A DNA stretch of 64,000 nucleotides, taken from the NCBI RefSeq assembly GCF_001969445.1, contig NZ_CP017297.1, positions 1,240,001 through 1,304,000 of the forward strand, written 5' to 3'. The notes beneath the pieces were generated by a model. It was not told where the DNA came from. It ran no database searches and saw nothing but the letters and a program-made list of their open reading frames with translations. A program made the translations under genes and the position numbers. The stretch comes from Brachybacterium sp. P6-10-X1. GTDB taxonomy: Bacteria; Actinomycetota; Actinomycetes; Actinomycetales; Dermabacteraceae. Of this stretch, positions 35,977 to 44,804 are shown in pieces (positions within the stretch are counted from its first letter, which is position 1; every line of letters starts with the position of its first letter).

Positions 35977-37197
35977 ATGACCGTCAAGCGCGTCGCCCTG
36001 CTCACTGCGGGCGGCTATGCCCCCTGCCTGTCCTCCGCCGTCGGCGGACTCATCGAGCGGTACACCGAGCTGGTGCCCGATGTCGAGATCATCGCGTACA
36101 AGCACGGCTACTGGGGCCTGCTCTCGGGCGAGAAGATCGTCGTCGACGACGAGGTGCGCGCCAAGGCCGGGGTGCTGCACGACTACGGCGGCTCCCCCAT
36201 CGGCAACTCGCGGGTGAAGCTGACCAACACGGCGGACCTGGTCCAGCGCGGCCTGATCGCCGAGGGCCAGAACGCCCTCCAGGTCGCCGCCGACAAGCTC
36301 ATCGCCGATGGTGTCGACGTCCTGCACACCATCGGCGGGGACGACACCAACACCACGGCGGCGGATCTGGCGGAGTACGTCCACGAGAACGACTACGACC
36401 TGCAGGTCGTCGGCCTGCCGAAGACGATCGACAACGACATCGTGCCGATCCGCCAGTCCCTCGGGGCGCAGAGCGCGGCGGAGCAGACCAGCATCTTCGC
36501 GCAGAACATCATCGCCGAGCACGGTTCGAACCCGCGCATGCTGATCATCCACGAGATCATGGGGCGCGCCTGCGGCTACCTCACCGCGCAGGCGGCCGAG
36601 TACTACCAGCAGTGGCACGCCCAGCAGGAATGGCTGCCCGGGATCGGCCACACCCCGGAGCGCTGGGACGTCCACGCCGTGTTCCTGCCGGAGCTGGCCC
36701 TGGACATCGACGCGGAGGCCGAGCGGCTGAAGACGGTCATGGACGAGGTGGGCTGCGTGAACATCTTCCTGTCCGAGGGCGCCGGCATCCCGGAGATCGT
36801 CGCCGAGATGCAGGCCCGCGGCGAGGAGCCGGAGAAGGACCCCTTCGGTCACGTCAAGATCGACACGATCAACCCCGGCAAGTGGTTCGCCGACCAGTTC
36901 TCCGCCAAGCTCGGCGCCGAGAAGTCCATGGTCCAGAAGTCCGGCTACTTCGCGCGCTCCGCGAAGGCCAATGCCCAGGACCTGCGCCTGATCAAGTCGA
37001 TGACCGACCTCGCCGTGCAGGTCGCCCTCGAGGGCGGCTCGGGCGTCATCGGGCACGACGAGGGCCATGCCGACGTGCTGCGCGCCATCGAGTTCGAGCG
37101 CATCGCCGGTCACAAGGCCTTCGACGTCTCCCAGCCCTGGTTCCACGAGGTCATGGACCGCACCGGCCAGAAGATCGTGCCCGCCGAGGCCCACTGA
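35977..37197 (+). CDS. pfp: Pyrophosphate-dependent 6-phosphofructokinase
   Basis: 406 residues. The nucleotide/PPi site reads GGDDTNTTA; the second Asp in place of the Gly of ATP enzymes, together with the Lys of LPKTIDNDI, marks the PPi-dependent class. The reversible enzyme phosphorylates fructose-6-phosphate and saves ATP. ATG 35977 follows GAAGGAAA. The final GQKIVPAEAH lies 34 bases before the calpain-like gene, so both could be cotranscribed. Confidence 0.93.
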   Translation: MTVKRVALLTAGGYAPCLSSAVGGLIERYTELVPDVEIIAYKHGYWGLLSGEKIVVDDEVRAKAGVLHDYGGSPIGNSRVKLTNTADLVQRGLIAEGQNALQVAADKLIADGVDVLHTIGGDDTNTTAADLAEYVHENDYDLQVVGLPKTIDNDIVPIRQSLGAQSAAEQTSIFAQNIIAEHGSNPRMLIIHEIMGRACGYLTAQAAEYYQQWHAQQEWLPGIGHTPERWDVHAVFLPELALDIDAEAERLKTVMDEVGCVNIFLSEGAGIPEIVAEMQARGEEPEKDPFGHVKIDTINPGKWFADQFSAKLGAEKSMVQKSGYFARSAKANAQDLRLIKSMTDLAVQVALEGGSGVIGHDEGHADVLRAIEFERIAGHKAFDVSQPWFHEVMDRTGQKIVPAEAH

Positions 37198-37231
37198 TCA
37201 ATCGCCGTCCGCCCCGCGACCCGCCCTGCCG

Positions 37232-37969
37232 ATGACCACCGCACGTCGGCCCCGGGTGCGGACCTGGCGCCGCTCGCTGCGCGTGCTGTCCTCCCCCGGG
37301 CCCGCCGCGGCCGGGTGGCGGCTGGACACCGGGCCCTTGGCGCCGCCGCGTCCGCTACGGCCTCGGCAGGGCCAGGTCGGGGACTGCTGGCTGGTCGCCC
37401 CGATGCTCGCCATCCATGAAACCGCTCCCCGGCATCTCCCGGGCCTCGTGACGGCCGAGGACGACGGCACCGTCACGGTGCGCCTGCCCGCCGTGGACGA
37501 GCCGATCCGGGTGGACCGGCAGATGCCCGTGTCCGGCTCCGGCTCCTCCGTGGGAGCTCGCCGGGACGGGGCGAATCCCGGATGGGTCGGGGTGCTCGAG
37601 AAGGCGATCGCCGCCCATGTCGCCGGCGGCTACGGCTTCCTGCAGCGCGGCGTCGCCCGCTTCGGCCTCGAGCTGCTGCTGGGACTGCGCGTGCGCACCC
37701 TGCTGCGGCTCCCCTCCGCCGCGCAGATCGTCACCTGGCGCCGGGAGGGCCGGGCGATCACGGCCTCCACGCACCCGCTCAGCAGTCGGCTGCCCACCGC
37801 GCACGGCCCGTTGCCCCGGTCCCATGTCTACGCGGTGGTCGGTGCAGACGCGGTCAGCGGGCATGTGCAGCTGCGCGATCCCACCCGGCCCGGACGGGTG
37901 CTGGTGGTCGACGCGCGCACGTTCCATCGCGGGTTCCTGTCCGTGGACGTGACTCCGCCCCTGCGCTGA
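37232..37969 (+). CDS. Calpain-like (C2-type) cysteine protease domain protein
   Basis: 245 residues. The N-terminal half carries RQGQVGDCWLVAPMLAIHE, a clear match to the calpain active-site region, with Cys52. NPGWVGVLEKAIAAHVAGGYG matches the calpain LLEKAY...GGY helix. The His region SHVYAVVGAD (His198) is present, but the catalytic Asn block reads QLRDP, so Asp216 replaces Asn. No signal peptide or membrane span is evident. It lies directly after pfp. Substrate and activity are unknown; bacterial calpain-like proteins are uncommon. Confidence 0.75.
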   Translation: MTTARRPRVRTWRRSLRVLSSPGPAAAGWRLDTGPLAPPRPLRPRQGQVGDCWLVAPMLAIHETAPRHLPGLVTAEDDGTVTVRLPAVDEPIRVDRQMPVSGSGSSVGARRDGANPGWVGVLEKAIAAHVAGGYGFLQRGVARFGLELLLGLRVRTLLRLPSAAQIVTWRREGRAITASTHPLSSRLPTAHGPLPRSHVYAVVGADAVSGHVQLRDPTRPGRVLVVDARTFHRGFLSVDVTPPLR

Positions 37970-38003
37970 CGCCGCGGTCGGTGCCGCAGGCTGCCGCGGT
38001 GCC

Positions 38004-38657
38004 TCAGCGACCGTTCCGGTCCACCCCGGCGAAGGTCGCCAGCCACTCGTCGGCGATCAGGCGGTGCCCGGCGATGGTCGGGTGCACGCCGTCCCCGGCG
38101 ATCGACGGCGGAGTGTGCCCCACGGTCCAGGACCGCTGGAGCACCTCCTCGAGATCGACCACCGGATGCTGGAACTCCCGGGCGAGGCCCCGGATGATGC
38201 GGACCTTCTCGTCGAGGTCCTCGTGGAGGCGGGCGATCTCCTCGCTGACGTCGACGGCGAACGGGAGCACCATGAGCACCGGGGCGGCCGGTCTGGTGGC
38301 GGAGAGCTGGTCGAGCAGGAAGCGGTACCCCTCCTCGAAGGCCTGCGGGCTCACCCGCTGGTCCTCGCCCTGCGTGAAGCGGTGCCAGGCGTCGTTGACC
38401 CCGACGTAGATCGTCACCACCTGCGGGTCGTGCTCGAGGCAGTCCGGCGTGAAGCGGGCGCCGAGATCCGCGACCTTGTTCCCGCTGACCCCCCGGTTGA
38501 CGACCCGGGCGGTGGGCTCGTGGGCGGCGAAGTGCTCCGCGAGCAGACGCACGTAGCCGTAGCCCAGACCGTCGGGGTCCTCGGTGCGCGAGCAGTCGGT
38601 GATGGAGTCGCCGATGAACAGCAGCGTGCGGGGCGCGGGGAGGGCGGGCGTCGTCAT
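38004..38657 (-). CDS. SGNH-family hydrolase
   Basis: 217 residues from ATG 38657. All canonical blocks are intact: FIGDSITDCSR (Ser nucleophile), NRGVSGNK, VGVNDAWHRF and DGVHPTIAGH. Likely a cytoplasmic esterase or deacetylase of the rhamnogalacturonan-acetylesterase-like type; no signal peptide. Convergent with the calpain-like gene, 34 bases apart. Confidence 0.88.
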   Translation of the reverse strand: MTTPALPAPRTLLFIGDSITDCSRTEDPDGLGYGYVRLLAEHFAAHEPTARVVNRGVSGNKVADLGARFTPDCLEHDPQVVTIYVGVNDAWHRFTQGEDQRVSPQAFEEGYRFLLDQLSATRPAAPVLMVLPFAVDVSEEIARLHEDLDEKVRIIRGLAREFQHPVVDLEEVLQRSWTVGHTPPSIAGDGVHPTIAGHRLIADEWLATFAGVDRNGR

Positions 38658-39043
38658 ACGGCAATCCTGCCAGAGCACGGAGGCACGGATGCGGCGACGT
38701 CGGCGCTCTCCGCGTCCTCATCGAGCCGAGGCACGCTCCCCGCTGTCCTCGCCGGCCCGCGCCGTCGCCACATCGGCCACATGTGCGGCCCGCGACGGCG
38801 CGCCCGTCCGAGGACATGTCGAGCCTGCCGTGGTCTGCGGCGTGGGCGACCAGGATCGAGAACTGAGCACGCATCCTCCCCTGCCGCGTCCGAGGAGCGG
38901 CGGCGAGCCATGTCGCCGCCTCCCGGTGCAGGAACGCGGTGGCGATGTCCTCCGCCGACGCGTTCTCGGCCCTCACGGGGCTGTCCCGATGTCGCCGCAG
39001 CCCTGGCACCTGCTGCTCACGCCGGTCATCTCCGACAGAGCAG
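38658..39043. other. Gap with a possible decayed gene on the minus strand
   Basis: 386 bases between the SGNH gene and the tRNA-fMet terminator. No gene can be assigned. On the minus strand, about 38820-38990, one frame reads sensibly (AEDIATAFLHREAATWLAAA, then MRAQFSILVAHAADHG) with mostly G or C at third positions, but it degrades on both sides and changes frame. This may be a remnant of a lost gene. Confidence 0.3.
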
Positions 39044-39085
39044 AAAAAGGGACCCCTGATCAGCATTCCTGCTGATCAGGGGTCC
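39044..39085 (-). terminator. Rho-independent terminator of tRNA-fMet
   Basis: A perfect 16-bp stem (39050-39065 with 39070-39085, loop of 4), followed on the minus strand by CTTTTTCTG. This is one of two classical stem-plus-U-tract terminators in the window. Confidence 0.92.
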
Positions 39086-39091
39086 TATCTC

Positions 39092-39166
<75 letters not shown>

Positions 39167-39298
39167 GCGACATGCACTACTTTACGGCTCCGCCCCGGCC
39201 TCGTCCAACCGAGGGGGCCCGAACGTGCGCCACGCCACGTTCACATGCCATTCACCTGGGGCGACGTGCCAAGAGCGCGCCTTGCGAGACCGGAACGG

Positions 39299-39348
39299 CA
39301 GCACGCCCGACCCTCCGCGGTCGGTGACCGGGACGATCGGGCGTGCTG
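39299..39348. terminator. Hairpin downstream of the UPF0182 gene
   Basis: A 12-bp stem (39299-39310 with 39337-39348) with a GC-rich 26-base loop, 25 bases past the stop at 39374. No U-tract. The rest of the 39167-39373 gap shows nothing else. Confidence 0.55.
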
Positions 39349-39373
39349 GAGGGGCCTCAGGGTGCCTCGGGGA

Positions 39374-42300
39374 TCAGCCCCCTCCTCCGTCGGACGGCGC
39401 CGGCGTGCCGGTCCCGCCGAGCTCCTGGTTGGCGGCGACCGCGCGGTTCAGGGCGTCGGCGATCCGGTCCTGCGCCTCGCCGTACGCGGCCCAGTCCCCG
39501 GCCGCCATGGCCTCCTCGGAATCGGCCACCGCGGCGTCCATGTCCGCGAGCGCAGCATCGAGCCGCTCCTGGGCGGAGCCGGACTCACCGGCAGGCGTCC
39601 CCTGATCGGCGGACTCGTCACCGCCGGAGGTGTCCTCCTCGCCCTCGGGAGAATCGACCGTGCCCTCGCCGGTCTCCGCGTCGACCGCACCGGAGGCGCC
39701 GTCGGGGTCGGAGACGGATGCGTCACCGGCGCTGGCTCCGGAGTCACCGCCGAAGACCAGGTCGAGGGCCTCGTCGAGCGTCGGCGCGAAGCCGATCTTG
39801 TCGCCGAAGGAGACCAGCACCATCTGCAGCAGCGGGTACTGCGTACCGCCGCCGGAGGCGGAGGACTGCAGGTACACCGGCTGGACGTAGAGCAGACCGC
39901 CGCCGACGGGCAGCGTGAGCAGGTTGCCGTTGATGACCTCGGAGTTGCCCGATTGCAGCAGGTTCAGCGCCTGGGAGACGTTCGGTTCCGAGTTGAAGGT
40001 CGCCTGCACCTGGCCCGGGCCGTTGACCGGGTTGGTCGGGGGCAGCACCAGGAGCTTCATGTCGCCGTAGCTGTCGGCCGGGTTGCCCGCGGTGTCCCCG
40101 GTCTCGGAGTCGACGGCCAGGTAGCCGGTGAGCACGTTCTGCCCCTGGGCCGGGATGTAGCTCGAGGAGAGGGTGAAGCGCGGGGTCTCCGTGCCCGGCA
40201 TCTGCATCGTGAGGTACATCGGCGGCTGCGCCGCCTGCTCACCGGTGGTGCCGTCGGGGTTCTCCGGTGCCGGCTGGGTAGGATCCGGCGGGATCTGCCA
40301 GAAGTCCTGGGCGCCGAAGAAGTCGTCCGCCTGCTTGACGTGGTATGTGCCGAGCAGCTCGCGCTGGACCTTGAAGTAGTCCGCGGGATAGCGCAGGTGG
40401 CTCATCAGTTCGCCACTGATCTCGTCCGCGGGCTGCAGAGCGTCCGGGAACACCTCCTCCCAGGCCTTCAGGATCGGATCCTCCGTGTCCCAGGAGTACA
40501 GCGTCACGGAACCGTCGAAAGCGTTGACGGTGGCCTTGACCCCGTTGCGCATGTAGTTCGCGGTGCGTTCGCGGTTCTGCGCGGAATCCGCGGGGTCGGT
40601 CTGCGAATCGTTGATCGTGCTGTCGAGGTCGACCGTCCGCGAGTACGGGTACTGATCGGTCGTGGTGTACCCGTCGACCACCCACACCAGTTCGTCGTCG
40701 ACGACCGCCGGATACATCTGGGAGTCCAGCGACAAGAACGGAGCGACCTCCTTCACCCGGTCCTGCGGGGCACGGTCGTAGAGGATCTGCGACTCCTCGT
40801 TGAGGTAGTCGGAGATCAGGATGTTCGGATCGCGGAACTTGATCGAGTACAGCAGCTGGTTGAGGAAGCCCCCGACCGCCGGCCCGCCGTCTCCTTGGAA
40901 GGTGTTGTTGACCTGCTCCCCCGCGTTCTCGCCGTCGGTGCCGGACTGGTAGTCGAACTCCTCGGGGTCGTGGCCCTCGGGAGCGCCGACGATCGAGTAG
41001 TCCGGGGAGTGGCGCCCGAAGTACACCCGCTCCTGGTACTCCCCGAAGGCCCCCTCGCCGGGGACGCCGGACTGCAGGAAGCTCGGCTCCCCGTCCGCGT
41101 TGCGGCGGTTGCCGTAGGCGGCGGCGGTGCCGTAGCCGTGGGTGTAGATGATGTGCTGGTCGACCCAGGAGCGGGAGGACAGGTCGAACTTGTCCGGGCG
41201 CAGCTCACGCACGCCGATGACGGTGTCCTGCAGCTCGCCCTCGATCTCGTAGCGATCGACGCTGAGCACGTCCTCGAAGCCCCAGTACCGACGGTTCGCC
41301 TCGCGCTGCTCGAAGGTGGGCGAGATGATGTTGGGGTCCATCAGCCGGATCTGCGCGGTGGTCGAGGCATCCTCGCGCAGCGCTCCGGGCTCGGCGTCGG
41401 TGGTCGCCGTGTAGGAGACCTCCTCGACATCATCGATGTTGAAGGCGGCGCGGGTGGCGTCGATATTGCGCTGGATGTACGGCTGCTCGAGCGTGCGCTC
41501 GTTGGGCTGGACCTGGAACTGCTGGATCGCCCACGGGTAGAGGTTGCCCACCGCCAGGGTCGACAGGATCATCAGACCGGCGCCGATGGCGGGGATGCGC
41601 CAGTCGGAGCGGAAGATCCACAGCACGAACAGGGCGGCCACGACGATCGCGGAGATCGCGAGGATCGTCTGGGCGGGGAGGATCGCGTGGACGTCCGTGT
41701 AGGAGGCGCCGTGGAAGCGGTCGTGCTGATTGACCAGCATGTCGTAGCGCTGGAACCAGTGGCCGGCGCCCAGCACCAGCACGTAGATCGCGGCCAGCAC
41801 TCCCAGGTGGCGGCGGGCCGAGCGGGTGACCTCGAGGCCGCTCTCCTGGCCCCAGGCGACTCCCCCGTAGATGAAGTGGCCGATGAGGGCGCCGACGATC
41901 GCCACCAACAGGACGAACTGGCCGAAGGAGACGAACAGATCGATCACCGGCAGGGTGAACACGTAGAACCCGACGTCGTTGCCGAAGACCGGATCGGTCT
42001 CCCCGAAGCTCTGCGGGTGCATGAACAGCTGGACGTCCTGCCAGCTGCGGGAGGCTGCCAGGCCGCCGAAGGCACCGATGATCAGCGGGGCAGCGATGGT
42101 CAGCCCTCGGCGCAGCGGGTCCACCGCCGAGCGGAACTGCTCGAGGGCCTCCTGCTCACGGGTGACCGGCGGGTAGATGGGGCGCTTGGTGTACGCGATG
42201 CGCAGGCTGAAGAACAGCGGGATCGCGAACAGGAGGAACCCGAGGACGAACAGGACCGCCTGCGTGACCCAGCGGACGACGAGCACGTCGGTGAACTCGA

Positions 42301-42484
42301 GCTGGTCCATCCACAGGTACTTCGTCCACACCTCGGAGGCCACGACCAACAGGATGACCAGTGCCGCGACGACGATCGCCGCGATGGCCAGCGGTGAGAG
42401 CCTCCTGGGCGTCGATGAGCTGGAATCAGGGGCCGGTCGCGGGCGCGGCCGGGGTGTGTCGCCGAGGGGGGCGGAGAAACTCAC
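39374..42484 (-). CDS. UPF0182-family large membrane protein
   Basis: 1036 residues. About seven N-terminal membrane spans (from LSPLAIAAIVVAALVILLVV to about residue 330) precede a large extracytoplasmic domain with the conserved YVQPVYLQSS and YFKVQRELLGTYHV regions, and an acidic, Ser/Gly-rich C-terminal tail. The function of this conserved actinobacterial family is unknown. GTG start at 42484 has GAGG 8 bases upstream; the open frame extends farther but into the divergent promoter region. Paired head-to-head with the PPA1309-type gene, a conserved neighbour. Confidence 0.9.
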   Translation of the reverse strand: MSFSAPLGDTPRPRPRPAPDSSSSTPRRLSPLAIAAIVVAALVILLVVASEVWTKYLWMDQLEFTDVLVVRWVTQAVLFVLGFLLFAIPLFFSLRIAYTKRPIYPPVTREQEALEQFRSAVDPLRRGLTIAAPLIIGAFGGLAASRSWQDVQLFMHPQSFGETDPVFGNDVGFYVFTLPVIDLFVSFGQFVLLVAIVGALIGHFIYGGVAWGQESGLEVTRSARRHLGVLAAIYVLVLGAGHWFQRYDMLVNQHDRFHGASYTDVHAILPAQTILAISAIVVAALFVLWIFRSDWRIPAIGAGLMILSTLAVGNLYPWAIQQFQVQPNERTLEQPYIQRNIDATRAAFNIDDVEEVSYTATTDAEPGALREDASTTAQIRLMDPNIISPTFEQREANRRYWGFEDVLSVDRYEIEGELQDTVIGVRELRPDKFDLSSRSWVDQHIIYTHGYGTAAAYGNRRNADGEPSFLQSGVPGEGAFGEYQERVYFGRHSPDYSIVGAPEGHDPEEFDYQSGTDGENAGEQVNNTFQGDGGPAVGGFLNQLLYSIKFRDPNILISDYLNEESQILYDRAPQDRVKEVAPFLSLDSQMYPAVVDDELVWVVDGYTTTDQYPYSRTVDLDSTINDSQTDPADSAQNRERTANYMRNGVKATVNAFDGSVTLYSWDTEDPILKAWEEVFPDALQPADEISGELMSHLRYPADYFKVQRELLGTYHVKQADDFFGAQDFWQIPPDPTQPAPENPDGTTGEQAAQPPMYLTMQMPGTETPRFTLSSSYIPAQGQNVLTGYLAVDSETGDTAGNPADSYGDMKLLVLPPTNPVNGPGQVQATFNSEPNVSQALNLLQSGNSEVINGNLLTLPVGGGLLYVQPVYLQSSASGGGTQYPLLQMVLVSFGDKIGFAPTLDEALDLVFGGDSGASAGDASVSDPDGASGAVDAETGEGTVDSPEGEEDTSGGDESADQGTPAGESGSAQERLDAALADMDAAVADSEEAMAAGDWAAYGEAQDRIADALNRAVAANQELGGTGTPAPSDGGGG

Positions 42485-42637
42485 GGATAACCTCGGGTGC
42501 CTCGATGTCGAAGACGCGGCGGTTCCTGCGGCCTCGCAGGGGTCTTTCCGGTCTCCGGGTACAGTGTGGTGCCGCAGTGCCCAGCACTGCGGCCCCTCCA
42601 TTCTGTCAGGTCAACCTGTAAGGGACCTCTCGATCCG

Positions 42638-43204
42638 ATGACGACTCCCGAAACGGACCCGCTCGACGCCCCGACCGCCGCGCTCGCCGCCGCCGTGCTC
42701 GAGGTGGCCCGGCACCTCGAGGGCGAGCAGCTCGGCGCTCCGCGATTGTTCGCCCTGGCCCGCAGCGCCGCGCTGATGGCCACCTCGCCGTCGCTGGCCG
42801 CCCTGCTCGGCGCCGACGCCTCCGGGGACCAGGAGCCGGATGCCCTGCACCTGACTCCGATCGATCTGGACGACGGGTCCGGGGTCGGCGGCTCGGCCGA
42901 TGGAGGCGATCCGCTGGCCGCGCTGCAGAGCGTGCAGTGGCCGGACCTGGCCACCGGCGGGGCGATCGCCTGTGATCTGGCCCCGTCCTCGTGGAGCGTG
43001 CGCGCCGAGGACGAGGGCGCAGCGCCGCCGGAGGCTCAGGGACTGCCGGAGGGTCGCCCCCTGCGTGTGGTCGTCGCCGCCCTCGCGGACGGCACCACCT
43101 GGTCGGCGGTGCACCGCGGTGCCGGGCACGGGTACGTCCTCGGCGCCGCGCTGCTGCCCGACATATCTGCGGCCCTCCTGCAGACGCTGCAGGCCGCGGA
43201 CTGA
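42638..43204 (+). CDS. PPA1309-family protein
   Basis: 188 residues from ATG 42638. No membrane span or signal. The N-terminal region (LEVARHLEGEQLGAPRLFALARSAALMA) matches what I recall of the actinobacterial PPA1309 family usually found beside UPF0182, here also divergent from it with 153 bases between. Function unknown. Its stop is only 4 bases from the end of the convergent ssb-like gene. Confidence 0.72.
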   Translation: MTTPETDPLDAPTAALAAAVLEVARHLEGEQLGAPRLFALARSAALMATSPSLAALLGADASGDQEPDALHLTPIDLDDGSGVGGSADGGDPLAALQSVQWPDLATGGAIACDLAPSSWSVRAEDEGAAPPEAQGLPEGRPLRVVVAALADGTTWSAVHRGAGHGYVLGAALLPDISAALLQTLQAAD

Positions 43205-43208
43205 CCCG

Positions 43209-43697
43209 TCAGAACGCCGGGGCGAACTCGTCGTCCTCGCTCTGCTCGTCCGTCAGCGGCGACGCTGTGACCTCCTCCTCGTTCCGGGAGAGAATCACCC
43301 CCGACTGCGGATCGTGCTCGGGGACGTCCTCGGCCTTCAGGGGGCGGGCGAAGGACGCGGCCCCGAAGGTGAGGTCATGGCCGAGCGCCTCCGCCTGCAG
43401 GGTCAGCGAGTGGCGCGAGGTGCCGTCGTCGGCGACCCACTCCGAGAGGCCGAGCCGTCCCGTGACCACCAGCGGGTTCCCCTTCTTCACCGAGGTCAGC
43501 AGGTTGCGGGCCAGGGCCTTCCGGGTGAAGACCGTGATGAACTCGGTCTTGCGGTCGGCGAATCCGCTGGTGGAGGAGTCGTAGTAGCGCGAGGTGACCG
43601 CGACTCGCACGCTCGCGGAGACGGTGCCGTCATCGTGCTGTCGCGGCGTGGGGTCCGCAGTGGCGTTGCCCATCAAGGTCGTGTGGATGTCCCGCAT
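43209..43697 (-). CDS. ssb: Single-stranded DNA-binding protein (second type)
   Basis: 162 residues with an OB-fold: MRDIHTTLMGNATADPT, then VRVAVTSRYYD and GNPLVVTGRLGLSEW. The C-terminal tail is acidic (SEDDEFAPAF) but diverges from the usual DDxxPF tip that recruits repair proteins. It is not beside rpsF/rpsR, so it is probably an accessory SSB paralogue used in recombination or competence-like processes. ATG 43697 follows AGGAAGGA. Confidence 0.85.
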   Translation of the reverse strand: MRDIHTTLMGNATADPTPRQHDDGTVSASVRVAVTSRYYDSSTSGFADRKTEFITVFTRKALARNLLTSVKKGNPLVVTGRLGLSEWVADDGTSRHSLTLQAEALGHDLTFGAASFARPLKAEDVPEHDPQSGVILSRNEEEVTASPLTDEQSEDDEFAPAF

Positions 43698-43856
43698 GGC
43701 GGTGTCCTTCCTGAGGTGCCGGGGCTTCCGGCCTCGGCGCCGTGCCGAGGATCCCCACCGTCCCCGGGCGTCGGTCCCGGGGCCAGGACGGGGCCGGGAT
43801 TGTGGACGAGCGGGCTGTGGGGAGGAAGGTCCATCGGTGACTCGGTCCGCCCCCTG

Positions 43857-43903
43857 ACCGCACCGAACAGAAGGTCCCTGGCCGCACCGAACAGCCGGTC
43901 CCT
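43857..43903. repeat. Imperfect tandem duplication between ssb and sod
   Basis: Two adjacent 23-24 base copies share CCGCACCGAACAG and GGTCCCTG. The 295-base gap 43698-43992 contains this and the hairpin at 43915-43945, but no gene. Confidence 0.6.
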
Positions 43904-43914
43904 GAACGCGACGA

Positions 43915-43945
43915 GCGGCCGGTCCCCGGGGCGGGGACCGGCCGC
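43915..43945. terminator. Terminator of the superoxide dismutase gene
   Basis: A perfect 13-bp stem (43915-43927 with 43933-43945, loop of 5), 48 bases past the sod stop. No U-tract. Confidence 0.7.
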
Positions 43946-43992
43946 TGCGACGGTCGAGGCCGGGACGAGCCGGCCACGACCTGGGGTGCGTT

Positions 43993-44622
43993 TCAGGCCT
44001 GAGGGGCCACCAGCGAGGCGCCGACGGTGCGGGCGTTCTCGAACCGCTTCTGGACATCGGCCCAGTTCACGATGTTCCAGATCGCCTTGACGTAATCCGC
44101 CTTCACGTTCTGGTAGTCCAGGTAGAACGCGTGCTCCCACATGTCCAGCTGGAACAACGGGATCGTCGCCACCGGCACACCGTTCTGCTGATCATAGAAC
44201 TGCTCGATCACCAGGTTCCCACCGACCGGCTCATAGGCCAGGATCGCCCAGCCCGACCCCTGGATCCCCAGCGCCGCCGCCGTGAAATGAGCACGGAACG
44301 CGTCGAAGGACCCGAAGAACTCATCGATCGCGGCCGCCAGCTCACCGGTGGGCTTGTCGCCACCCTCCGGCGAGAGGTTCTTCCAGAAGATCGAGTGATT
44401 CGTGTGCCCACCAAGGTTGAACGCCAGATCCTTCGAGAACTGATTGATCGCCCCGAAGTCCTCCGACTCCCGAGCCGCCGCCAGCTTCTCCAACGCCGTG
44501 TTCGCACCCTTGACATAGGTCGCATGGTGCTTGGAGTGATGCAGCTCCATGATCCTGCCCGAGATCGAGGGATCCAGCGCCCCGTAGTCGTAGTCGAGAT
44601 CCGGAAGCGTGTAGTCCGCCAT
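43993..44622 (-). CDS. sodA: Superoxide dismutase, Fe/Mn family
   Basis: 209 residues. Metal ligands are visible: His in MELHHSKHH, His in [11 protein letters not shown], and Asp/His in [14 protein letters not shown]. The GHTNHSIFW context and DMWEHA suggest the manganese type, but metal choice is not certain from sequence. No signal peptide, so cytoplasmic. ATG 44622 has AAAGGGA upstream. Codons are unusually regular (strong C-ending bias), fitting high expression. Confidence 0.96.
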   Translation of the reverse strand: MADYTLPDLDYDYGALDPSISGRIMELHHSKHHATYVKGANTALEKLAAARESEDFGAINQFSKDLAFNLGGHTNHSIFWKNLSPEGGDKPTGELAAAIDEFFGSFDAFRAHFTAAALGIQGSGWAILAYEPVGGNLVIEQFYDQQNGVPVATIPLFQLDMWEHAFYLDYQNVKADYVKAIWNIVNWADVQKRFENARTVGASLVAPQA

Positions 44623-44792
44623 GGCAGTCCCTTTCGATAGACGGTCGGTCGTGCTCGCGCGCTCCGTCGGCGGAGCGCAACGCCTCCATCCTTCCACCTT
44701 TCGCCGGTCCTGGCACGGGCGCATCCTCCCTGCCGTCGGCTCCGGCGCGGGCGCATCCTGGCCGATCCGCCCCGCGCATGCCCTGCTCGCGG

Positions 44793-44798
44793 GATGAT
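44793..44798 (+). promoter_or_regulatory. Possible -10 of the Lhr helicase gene (leaderless)
   Basis: GATGAT, one mismatch from TATGAT, followed by GGCCCG and the GTG at 44805; same spacing as the other leaderless starts in the window. Supports the GTG start. Confidence 0.35.
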
Positions 44799-44804
44799 GG
44801 CCCG

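Noticed and set aside
37232-37969. Transglutaminase or papain-type assignment for the calpain-like protein
   Set aside because: The QGxxGDCW motif and the LLEKAY-like helix fit the calpain core better than transglutaminase or papain motifs.
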